Below are positions 47,067-58,300 of a stretch of DNA of 64,000 bases, piece by piece. A program made the translations under genes and the position numbers. This DNA is from Hyaloperonospora brassicae (taxonomy: Eukaryota; Oomycota; Peronosporomycetes; Peronosporales; Peronosporaceae), in the NCBI GenBank assembly GCA_947650285.1, contig CANTFL010000980.1:90102-154101 (forward strand), in the 5' to 3' direction. Each line of letters opens with the position of its first letter. Positions within the stretch are counted from its first letter, which is position 1. The notes beneath the pieces were generated by a model. That model saw only the letters and a list, made by a program, of their open reading frames with translations. It did no database searches and had not been told where the DNA came from.

Positions 47067-48659
47067 TGGACGGACGAATTTACGGACGGACGGACGGACC
47101 GCGTGGGGCAAAGTCGTCGACAATAATTGTCGTGGTGAGGAGGATAACTGTCGAGAGGGATGAGCGAGACGGCGTTAGGGGGATAGAGATTCGGCTTGCG
47201 ATAGGGACGCTCTCGGGTCGATGCGCGGCGAGAGCGCGTGCTACGGACCTGTAAACTATGCAACGATTAAAGTGGGTTTACTGTCCTTTGTTTGTGTGTC
47301 ACCCGTCCATAATAGGTGGGCTGACCACCAGTCCGGTGTAACCTTTAGGGACTTGAGGGCGTGACGTTGCAAACACTGAGATAGACCGCTTCGTAGTACA
47401 CTCAGCTACGCAGTCGTTGATCACGTCTGCCAGCTTGGCATTTATCTGCGCAAAAAGGGTAGCGTTGGACAAGCGTGATCCACATAACGCAAACTGCCAA
47501 CTTCACAGAAATCTAAGAAAGAGCGATCAAGAAGGTGAGGTATATCTAGGTAAGCGTACGACCCGCTATATCCTGTCGCTTGGCAACAAAGTTACAGTGG
47601 CGGCTCTACAGCTATATATATAGTAGGTAATGCTAGTCCTCGGACCTCAGAGCGCCGTCGCGCAGAGTCTTGTCTCGAGATGATCAGGATCCTCGAAGTC
47701 AGCGCGGGGCTCTGTAGTACGTGATGTTCGGTGTGAGAAGTGTTCAGCCAGTGGTTGACGTAAAATTCTAAGGAGGGCCGTAGCGTCCTTGGCAGTACAT
47801 TTGTTCTGATGGAGCGTGTACTGAATAGAAGCCCCTGTGTCCGTATTCGCCAGGCGATCCGTTATTTTGTTGTAGGTACAATAATGATTCTTTTAGGCTG
47901 GAGACATCGATATCGTTAGCGATGGCGCCTGACTCTCGAAACAGCCTCAGCAGTTATGCCTTGCATGGAGGGTGTCTAGTCCGAACATGCTAAAGCACGA
48001 TATCACTGTCCCCAATGACATGCAGGGATAAGTAGCCATTTGCCTTCTCTTGTCGAAGACCGTGCGCGATCACCCGATATTCCGCAACATTGTTTCTGGT
48101 ATCTGCAGAACCATATACCATACTCGATACCCACATAACGCATGTGGCGTGCGTCTAAATGTGGGGTTGGACAATCACGGATCCAGCTCCGCCAGACCTA
48201 GAATTCCTCGGTATTCTCTGCCGAAAATAGGAGGTATAGCTACTAAGCATTGTTCGATAGACAACACTGGCAACGAAGTCGATCCATCATAGCATAGGAT
48301 AGTATCGATTAAAGACGACCTCACTTGCCCAAACAGTTGCCCTTCATTTCCCATGTCCTATGGTATGTTGATCCACGAAACCATCTAACCGACCGTCGAA
48401 AGATGGTCCTGGATCTGTCTGTATGCACCTCCTATGAAAAAGACTAGTCGTCCATGTGGCGGAGGTGCTCGACCCGGATGGCTCGAAAGTGTCGTAGATA
48501 CGACAAGACACCATAGTTCGCGAGATGCTGGGAAGACCGCTGTAACGAGGCAAGCTCTTGCTCAGATAACTGAGCAAGGCCATGTATTGATAACAATTCA
48601 AGGGTGCGTACGCCCGACGTCACGTACACGTGGCGTGAGGAAGCGCGACCAAGACCATA
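47067..48659. other. RFC3 promoter side and start of the repeat-rich region
   Basis: The first about 35 bases carry a (GGAC)n tract (47,068-47,098) in the RFC3 5' flank. Beyond about 47,270 the sequence loses the GC-rich gene-island texture and no gene is supported. Open frames are short on both strands. Confidence 0.5.
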
Positions 48660-49009
48660 CAGAACCCGAAAGCTCTGTCTTGAGGGGAAAAAGAACTGTT
48701 ATTTAATATGGTTATTTTCTTACTAAATCATCTTTCGTCTTAAACTAACTAAATCAAACTACTGTCTCCTATGTGGATCTTCTGTCACCACCCGTTGCGC
48801 GCGTCCAGCAGCGATTGGTGGTTGAATTGGTTGATGTACACGGTACATCAACCAAGAAGTGGACCCCTCCACGGATATTACCCCTAGAAGTAATATTCCG
48901 ACAACATCGCTTTTCTCGAGTGATGTTGATTGAATAGCATCAAAATAGATAATATTAAAGAATTGGTACTTTCGCACCAATTTTTATGTAACGGGCTCAC
49001 CCCGTTACA
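48660..49009. mobile_element. Solo LTR-like segment with hairpin array
   Basis: The right end is sharp: a 9-bp inverted repeat TGTAACGGG (48,987-48,995), CTCAC, CCCGTTACA (49,001-49,009), giving an LTR-type CA-3' end on plus or TG-5' start on minus. The left end is uncertain and lies in the A/T-rich stretch around 48,660-48,760. Moving left from the terminus, further hairpins follow: AATTGGT/ACCAATT (48,961-48,982), CAACATCGC/GTGATGTTG (48,902-48,928, one wobble pair), ATATTAC/GTAATAT (48,875-48,896), GTGGA/TCCAC (48,859-48,872) and a 13-bp stem with 3-nt loop (48,827-48,855). No internal retroelement sequence adjoins it, so it is probably a solo LTR. Confidence 0.6.
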
Positions 49010-51780
49010 ACCGCAGCCTGATAATTCGACGAATCGGCTCCTGGTCCGAGAGATTGCCTAACAACACGCCAGGCTGTTGAGGGAGCCCTGTGAGATCTAG
49101 ACCAAACGCCCCGACGGTAAAGTCCGACTTCTTGAAAGTACTGAGCCATCGCCACCGATCAAGGAGATAGTCCAGTGTTGACGCGCACTATGTCAGTTCC
49201 AGTGTGTATGGCTTATCACGAACGGAACAGCCGCCACACACTCAGGTGCTGGAAATATAGATCTTGGGTAGCCCAATTCCAGATCGAAAAGCTTTTGTTC
49301 TTCAGACGATGCAGCATCTGAGCGTTGGTCGGAAAGGACGCTTGTATTCGTCGGATATCTCTCCAAGTGATCGAGGGTTTACCTTCAGAAATTACGTAAA
49401 AGTCCGTCTTCTCCACACGTTCACCCGTTAGTCTAGTTTATTTAGCATGACGCCCCCGGGAGATAATCTATTTCAGTTTGCTTCGGATGGGCTGCCATCG
49501 TCGACGTCCAGATCACATGTGTTCAACGCTCGTAAGTTCCGAATGCGCGCCAGAGTGGACAGGAGTCCCACTGGGTGTTTATTCGGCTGTAATGCATGCC
49601 GACATCGACTAGACTGGGGTTAACCGCATTCCATGCCCGTATCGAAATGTGTCAATGATGTACCGTCACTAGTAAGAAGCCAGTCATGAAATTGGTGCAC
49701 CGTCGAATACGCAAGCAATGAACCCGCCTCAAGTGCCCGATATTTCAGTGCTTGAAAGTTGTACAAAGGGCACGGCAAACGGACCCAAAATGCCGCCGCT
49801 TTGACATTGATTGGGTTTCCATGTCACTCGGGGGCAAAATCAAGACAATGTTACTCTTAATGATTACCAATACATGGTGTCTCCATTGAAGTTCCGTCCC
49901 TGCGCAAATTGATATCCGTTCCATAGATATACCTGACCCCATTGATGCTTCAGCCACGACACACCCTTAAACGTTGCGTGGAGCAGCTATCAATGGTTAA
50001 TTTGCCCTGACGACGCTACTTGAGCTCTCATCACCTAGTTTGTCATCAATTACCCGTCGATCATCAATTATGACACTACCGTTGCCATTATAGTCGACCT
50101 CGGCTCGCGACATAAAGGAGATAGATCGTCGGCAGATCGCCCTAACATCATTTTGGCAAAATAGCGACTCATTGGTGCCTCAGTTCCCGGAACTGCTGAG
50201 AATTTGGGCACCAATGGGTCGCTCAATATCAAGGGTGCTTGTTTTCCGTCCCAGAAGACGTGATGTGGGCTGTACCCGACTCTCTAAAGCCCCATAAGAA
50301 GTCACCAATGAGTAAGTCTCGCAATGAAACAGTCGTGGCTCACTGTACAAGTGCCATCGCCACCATGTGCATCATTTCTGTTCGAATACACTGTACCGCT
50401 AGACCACACTGATCGATAGGTGGTGTAGTCATCTCGGAAGGGGCCCCAGGGTTGGTACTTCTCGTTGTCAAGAACGCTTAAGACAAAGCATAGTCAATAT
50501 GCGCAACCGGGTACCTAGGGCGAGACGAGTCCAATAGTGCCTGCTAAGAAGCTTATTTGGGCACCGCGATGGAACTGAAAAGGATGAGCACGTTGTTTTA
50601 CCGTGATATCCTTCTCTCGGTGTAGGACAAGTCGGCTTCAGAGTGAACGAATGCACTTGTTCCAGTTATCAGCCACCGCATTATGTTGTCCCACCAGGAC
50701 ACCAATATACCGGCAATAGTCGCTGGAATAGTGCAGAGTGAGACCACATATGCCTAGAGGCAGTACAAATTCGCGATGTTAAAGATCAGTGACCTTTTTT
50801 GTTGCCCGATTTGTCAGGAGATCCGGTAGGTCAGCGAATTTATCGGTCGCATACGAAATTAGAGAATCTTGGTAAATACCTCGTAGTCGCTGTTGATTCG
50901 CGCGATAGGGCGATGATAGAGCGGCAAGACGAAGAACATCGATTTCTTGAAAGACTAAATATTAGCTTTACCTAACGATGTCGGTTACACGCTGCAATTA
51001 AACCATCTATTTTACAGTGTAGCGAGAACAGACGCGAGCGCATCTGCGTAATCTCTGTATCATATTGCTAATTTCATCAGTTCCCGCGGCTTTGACACAT
51101 CTGAATCTCTTGCAATCGCGCTCGCAATGCCTGGAGAAAAATCCGACGTCACGGAAGTGCCATCAACCCGGTCCGGCGGGCGGCCCTGGCAGGAAATGCG
51201 TCGATCGCGTCGGGGCAAGAAAAACGTCATAAAACGCTCTCATCCGTCGGCAATATCATCAGCCAATTCCTGAGACTGATTTGGCCCGGATGTAGCTTTC
51301 CTAGTCAGGCAAAGATAGCGACGTTGTATAACTTTAGTCGACGCCCGGACGTGAAAACGTCATAATTTCTCTTCTGGAGAGTATGTGCGCTGAACAAGAT
51401 GTCGCTTATTCCTCGTTCTCAGCAATAAATGTCGGCACTCCACAACATTACGTCAAAGCTCCGCAAGAGTGTAAGTTAATATCCAGTGCCCGATGGATCC
51501 AAAGCTCGCTGTGGATGAATCGATTGGCGTGGCCGTTGCCAGATTAGGACCACGAGATATGGAACCGAATTCGCTAAAGTGTTCGCTCCTTGCAAAACGC
51601 TTCCCTAATGTAATGTTACTCGGTGGCTCATCGAACTTTTAGAACAAGCTTTTGCGGCTCGAACATTGTATTGTTCTGCATGCCGTATCACACCTGCCTT
51701 TTCTCGTGCGGTGTTGATTGGTCCGCTGCATCATATTGCATCATCTGCTTCGTCGAGACTTTCGGTTTTAACGTCCGGGG
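49010..51780. other. Repeat-rich region between the two LTR-like segments
   Basis: No intact gene. Minus-strand fragments at about 49,216-49,416 (KPSITWRDIRRIQASFPTNA, then LKNKSFSIWNWATQDL) and 50,150-50,650 read like decayed transposon protein with frame changes, but I could not name the family. Composition is intermediate and stops are common in all frames. Confidence 0.4.
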
Positions 51781-52312
51781 TGTAACGGGGTTACACGTCG
51801 ACTGGTAGTCGACAATAGATGTGGTACACACAAGGGATGGGATCCCATTTAAATTAATATTAGAACACAAGTATCAATTGTTGAAGACTGATGTCTGTCA
51901 ACCATTGATTACAAGATCTTTGAATAGGTTTAATTAGGACATAAGTGAGTAGGTTATTTACTTTGTTCTAAGGTGTTCTTTTAGGTTAAAAGAAGAAATA
52001 AAATTCAGTTCCCATTTTGATCAACAAAAGACACGTGCCTCTCTGAGGCGTCTTTAGATCGTAAGGAAGTAGCAACGCCTTGTTAAGGCAGCTACTTCTT
52101 GTGCACTCAGTGCGTTTGATTCTGAATCGTTTGGTCCCCCTGGAACAGGGACCGTAAGCTCTCTGAGCTTGTTGACTCTTTGAGTCGGGTTCTTTGAACC
52201 AAACCTTAGCTCTCGGAGCTGTTGACTCTTTGATTCGGGTTCGTAGAACCAAAGTTGCTCATTGAGCGTTAAGTCTTTCTCTGACTTAAGGAGCTGTGTA
52301 GCTCCGCTACAC
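51781..52312. mobile_element. LTR-like segment beginning TGTAACGGGGTTACA, with dense hairpin array
   Basis: The left edge at 51,781 carries TGTAACGGGGTTACA (6-bp arms), followed by GTCGAC/GTCGAC and GGGAT/ATCCC hairpins. From 52,037 to 52,312 about fifteen hairpins follow one another, most with perfect 5- to 8-bp stems and 3-nt loops. The terminus resembles the LTR-like segment ending at 49,009, but the rest of the sequence is different, so they belong to different element families. From about 52,440 down to 52,058 the minus strand is an open frame that ends in TAA, with an in-frame 51-bp repeat. Part of this segment may therefore be retroelement coding sequence rather than LTR. Confidence 0.5.
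52066..52098. repeat. Nested perfect hairpin
   Basis: Outer arms GAAGTAGC (52,066-52,073) and GCTACTTC (52,091-52,098) enclose a second perfect stem GCCTT/AAGGC (52,077-52,081, 52,085-52,089) with loop GTT. It is the longest structure in the array. Confidence 0.9.
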
Positions 52313-55300
52313 GGTGGGTATTCTACGTCGTTGTATTCATCTTCGGTTGCGCTCCTTTCGTCACAATCTTCGTCATCTAAGTTAGTATTCGTAGGCGTGG
52401 TATCTTCGCCTACCGCGGATTCCCCCCTCCCCGCGATGTTCGTTCCATTGGCGAGGTTGATTATTCTCTAGATTTCAGCGTCATGCTTGCTCCATATTCG
52501 TCTCCAACTTCTTCTCCATAGTAAGCGTATGGCTTGATGTCGGCAGGTTTTGACCCGTCGTGTCATCATGTGACGCCTGCACCGTCCGCCTAATCGCTGA
52601 CTCATGGCGCCGATTCGTATCGCCGACCAAGTTGCAGCCTAAGGTGGAGCATAACATCTCATCATCCATCATAACGAATCGTGGTGATGTTCCTCTTCGC
52701 CGACCACGTCGCGGTCAGCTGGTACATTTGATATTTGCCTGTACCGACACCCTTGCTACTGCTTCCTCTTTATCGACCACGTCGCGCACCCCAGCGACGC
52801 CTATTCTTTTTCCTGGGCCGATGACTTTCGCCGGTGGTCCCGCTTCCGCTTCGTTGACCACTTAGATGTCGAGAGTTTGGGGTCAGTGCCGACGAATACT
52901 TCCCCGGTACAGCATTCTGGTAGGTTATCCTGATCTCTCTCGCCACGTGTTGCCGTCGGTGGCCCGCCGCCCAATTATCGTCGGAATTTGGTCTAAACTA
53001 GAACTCGTATCGTCAATAGACCATCACGTCGTCAACTTGAACTAAAGCTCCTGAGGCTCTTCCGAAGACAAACTGATCCACAGCGGCCGTCATCTGCTTC
53101 ACCATCCACATCGCTATGGAGGATAATAATTTGTCGTTATTCTGCATCCGTTCCTGAGCCACCGATTGCGGTCACTCCGCTCACGCTGGACCGGATTCCT
53201 GCATCTACGACCTTCGGTTCTTCTATCTTTAGTGTATACATTCTCTCCAGCGAGGCCACTTCTGGGTTGGTGTCTCCGTCGGTAACCTTTACCGTCCCCG
53301 TATTTGCATATCCGGCCGCACCAGCTAGAGAAATACTCGCTCTTTTCCGATAAAAAAAGAAAAAATACGTTCCTATTACGTATTCTTCTCCGTATACCGT
53401 TACCTTCCCTGATGTTTCATCTTTGGCCGTATCACATGGTGAAACACTCACTCATTTGTGAGTCATTGTTATATCTGGTGTTGCTTCTTTTTCCGCCTCA
53501 GCTGGCGGACTATTCATTGGTCCGCTGAAGAGGAGGCAACGCGTCCAACCTTCCACACCAAAAGCCAATCAAACTGTTGAGACATAGAGTGTCAGCACCT
53601 TTGTCGTATGTATCGCCTCATTCGCCGGCACCGAGTGTTTTTGGAACTGACTCGACATGACCCTCGGCACAGATAACTTCAAGTCTGCGCGAAATTATAG
53701 GTCTTCCGTACATCCTGCTTCGTTCTCGTGATAATTTAGTGGTCTCTCGGAAATTACGGTCGACTCCATCCATGCTTGGAGATCAAATTATCAGCAACTA
53801 ATAACATGGTTCGGTTCGATGTTGGTCGCGTATTACGTCCGCTTAGTCTCCAATCCGGCATTGTCTCTGGGTTTGAAGTCTTACGTCTCTCCCACTCCCG
53901 TCACTCGTACTGAGATCTCGCCTTTGCCGAAGATTTTAACCTGTTGCATCCTTATCAGCAAACTCCAGCGTTGTTCTCTTCGAAGCCTGAACTCATGTGT
54001 GGGACCAAGCTCGACGAATCGCAATCAATGCTCGAATTGCTCAACGGCCTTCCCAGTCGGAGTCTCCCTTAGACCCGGTAACTGACACGCAAATCGGATG
54101 GAGTGGGGCAGACGTGCTTTAAGGGAAGCTAGCCCTTTTCTTTGCTACCTCAAGAATTTTCGTGGGCTTATATGAACGTATGCATTGGAAATTGGAGTCG
54201 AGTGTTTTGATGGGTATGCACCCTGATATATATCCATCCTGATCCACAGAGACTTGTCTCGAGTTTAGGCAGCTTGGACTGAGTATACTGTCGCTCGCAA
54301 ACGTCGCGGGGACATTCTGTGGGTGGTTGCGAAGAACTAAAAACAAGCCCTGCAGGATACAGTATCTGTGAAGTCTTCGCTGGAGCCTGCCTCTCGAGTC
54401 GACCCCACCTTTTTTTCCAACCTTCGATGCATGTTTACCCGATCATGAGCTACGTGTGTGCCGACTAGTGTTGACTGGAAAATCGAGCTTGATGCGCTCG
54501 AATAGGCTAAACATTGGCGTGTATGGCGGTCGACTCGCTCATCGGAGCACCCATACAACACGTGTTTTCGACTATGCAATCCGTTATTCATGGAATTTGA
54601 ACCAGATAGTGTTTCTGAGATCGACGACGAATGTATAATCGTCGCAGATGTCGACGATAATGAGGCTGTTTAAACCGGTATGCGCACTGCGCGCTTGATT
54701 TAAAAATCGTGATGATCCTAGAACGCCTACATAGGGATTGGCTCCTGTGTATGTACGATACTCGTGGGCACTTTTGCGCCGCTGGGTCTATTAATTGTAA
54801 TACCACGGACGGCACCAGGTCGTAGTGGCGTGCGATATCAACCAGATTAAACAGGTATCATATGACCCCGATCGTTTATTTTTAGGTTACCATAGATTTA
54901 ACTTTGCTACCCGCAACCAAACCTTCTCTCTCAATAATCTAACAGACGATCCACAACCGGTTACTGATCCCTCTGCTCACGAGCTCGATAATCGACAGGT
55001 TTTGCAGTTTTTCGTCTATACCTCAAGGTGTGTCCTGAAGCTGTATATCGAAGGCTCCAGCACATCAATCGCTGACATTTAGTCGTTTCTCCCTGGCTTC
55101 GTGCTATAATTACTATTATCAAATTCATCTTTATTTACATGGAACAATGCATCTTTTACCAGTAACCTCACTTTCATTCTGCTTAATAGTATTCGCAAAA
55201 ACTGAGTGCGTGTCGTGCTAGTCTTCCTACCTTTATTCTGAGAATTGTACCATTTGCAGACGATCCTTCAATTTTTTTCTCCTTACGTAATCGTATAGTT

Positions 55301-55379
55301 TACGTCCACAAGACAAGTTAGTTGATGGGTCTTACATAGGTTCGTCGTATCCTACCTACTTAATCAATAATTTACAATT
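52313..55379 (-). other. Decayed retroelement-type sequence, family unclear
   Basis: Minus-strand fragments include 52,440-52,313 (acidic, TPTNTNLDDEDCDERSATED), 52,862-52,720 (VNEAEAGPPAKVIGPGKRI, DVVDKEEAVARVSV) and 53,451-53,137 (a Gly/Thr/Val-rich stretch). They look like low-complexity gag or spacer sequence and are broken by stops. Two further hairpins lie at 52,391-52,413 (GTAGGCG/CGCCTAC) and 52,414-52,435. Between about 54.3 and 55.3 kb I see nothing interpretable. Confidence 0.4.
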
Positions 55380-58300
55380 ACTTCCGTCGGCGGTCGTCGG
55401 ACGTGGTGTATCATCATCGAATTTGTCTTTGGCTTCATATCGATCACTAGAGTCGTCAGACATCCAGTTGATTTCTGACAGAAACTCATCGTCTATATCG
55501 AATTGACAAGCCTCACCTGACTAATTTACTAACTTCGCTGTTGACCGTGCCCTTTCTTCTGTCTCATTACTTCGTCGTAATATGTGGTAAACCAAGTGTA
55601 AATGATATATCCGCTAATGTCTGGTAATTTCAACTCGAATCCAAACTTATAAACCTGCTTTTTGATTCGAAAAGGGACATGTCCCCTGTGCGCTATCTTC
55701 TTTTATAGCCCGGTTCCTCTCGTCTCATGAACAGCCACACTTTATCTCCGTCATCAGTCTCTGCATTTAGGATCATTCTGGTTGTTACACCATAGCTTCC
55801 ACTGACGCCCGCCTGGGTTGTTTCGACTCCTGATGACTCATAATCTTTTCCAGTATTCTGTCCCTCGGTCTTTGAACCCTGTCGTAATTTAGTTTGGTTC
55901 AGCTGTTCATTATGCTGACGCTCTCTACTTGTCTTCGCTCTTACTTGGTACACTTTTGCTAGCCAGAGCGCTACATCTCGCTGTCATTTAGATCACGACA
56001 TCACAGACTTGATTCGTCGATTATCTGTTATTTCTTGGCGCAACCGGTCGCATTGATTCTGTCTTGACCTTCAATGATGAGTTGGTATCCCACCGATGCA
56101 CCAAGTAGAACTAAATATTTTTCTTCGTCGAATCCCTCGAGCTCTTTACGGCACGAGCTAATTTCTTCGCGACATCATCCCAGTGTGCTTGCAGTGTATC
56201 TTCCGCACACACCTGCACCGTCGAGATTACTGTCTTAACACTTCCATATAATTGCCCGTTTTACTACGAAGGATAACTGGGTGTATCTCTTGACTTTGAT
56301 TGCATCATTTCAGTGAACGTTTGGAATAACTTGCTCATGATCTGGAAACTCTAACATGATGGATGCGACTGGGAGCGTCAACGTGACGGTAGTAAATTTC
56401 TTTGAACGCTTTCGCTACTTCCAGTGCCCCTGTGCCATTCATAGCCTTAGCTAAATCAAACCCTTTTACATGATACTGGATCAGTAATACCGCCACTATT
56501 AATCATCAAGTCTTCGAAGGTGGTATGACAAAGTCTATCGACACCACTTGGAACGTTCATTCTACGACGACATTCCTTGTTGAATATCCTTTAAGTGTGG
56601 TCTTACCCTTGCTTGTACTGCAGTCCTCGCAAGCCCGTGCATGTCTTGATATATATCCGTACAGCCCAATCAAAAACAAAATGGTCTTGACCTCGTGTAA
56701 CGTTTGCCCGATTCCTCGATGACCGCTTTCGATCGAGTCGTGGCAGTTTCTCGCAGTTTCTTCGACTTGCGTCGCCAGTATACCAGTCGCAACCTAATGT
56801 CAGCATCTTGCGTCTCTCTCACTTCTCCTCATCGTCCCACGTACTATAGCAGTCATCTTAGTTTAGTACAAATCAGTTACAAATCTCTACCGAATCACTA
56901 GATAGACAGTGTTATCGTTTCGAATTCTCCTCGAATAGATACCTTGAAGTCCTTCCACTTAGCCTACGCATCTTGTGTGTTCGATTCCCTTTCTCTCCGT
57001 TTCTCATTCATTACATTCAAGTTTTGGAATTTGGTTGAGTCACTGAGCGTCAAACATTTTTCTAAAATTCTTCATTCCCGATACACCTCCTCTTTCGATT
57101 TGTAAGTCACCTATCAATCGGTTGGTTGGTGAATCTCAGTCGACGGGTTGTACTTCGAGTAGTCGCTGACGCAGCTAAAATTGCTTCATTGACTTCAGCA
57201 GGTATTACGTCTACACGTTATGATGCATAGCGCATAATAAAGTTCTTCACCTTAAAGAAATTATATGAATTAGCCTCCACTGTTCCTGTGGCTAAATATT
57301 AGCGGCTGTAATGTAGAAAAGTATAACATGCAATTATTTTACGGATCTTAAGCTATTAACAAGCCTTTATGACCTGCTAATTACATTTGTATGTGTACTG
57401 TGCTTACATTCGACCACTCTCATGGCTTCCTGTATCGCAAGCCTTGAGCTACTTACTATGATTAGATTAGTCATGTTGTGGTCAAATGCTGCTTGAGTAC
57501 CTCGTCTATGACGACATACTCCGCCAATTAACAATGGAGAAGAAAAGTTATTGCTCGTAGCAATTACGATGGAAGAATTCGGTAGATTCCACATTTACAA
57601 TGCGCAGCTTCATTATCTACCGTGTTTTGCTTTTTTGGACAACCCGTCGAAATCCAAATCCACTATAATCCAACGGTAAACGTGCGTATAGGGGATCAGG
57701 ATCAAGACGGAAGACCATACCGAGTGTGGATGGTGGGGTGATGTGCTCCAGCGAATCATGTCGGCGTGATAGATGCCTGGAGCAGCTGTAGAAAGTCGAC
57801 GTCGCGTTTGCCGACTCTCTTCGTTTTTAGGTGGTATGGTGACATTAGCGCTGCAAATCTAATCGACCGACCGTATAGATATTTTAATGTAGAGACCCAC
57901 TCTTACGTCGAGTACCTCGTAAAGACCTGTATATTCCTTCCAGCGAGTATCATACGATCAATCTTAAACAATTGCAATGACGCCAGCACTTCACGTTCCG
58001 CTGAGAGATAATTTCTATCACTGGCTTTTAGCAATCGACCGCAAAAATGGAAAAGGTGTAGTTTACCGTTGTGGAATGCATTAATGCATTATTTAATACC
58101 CAATTGCTTCCGAAGACCATCACGGGTATATCAATCGGCCTATCAAAATGACGAAGGGTTAGTGCTTTGACGATAAACTATTTAAGCACTTCGAAGGAGA
58201 CTCGAACTATCGCCAAGGCTGGTGATCTTAACATTCGTCATTATTTAGATGATAGAAGACAGCTCCATATATAGCCATATTCTACTCTAATCGACTATAG

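Noticed and set aside
48759..48980. 73-codon minus-strand frame over the 48.8-kb hairpin chain
   Set aside because: The frame is short, and the inverted-repeat structure and LTR-like terminus explain the sequence better.
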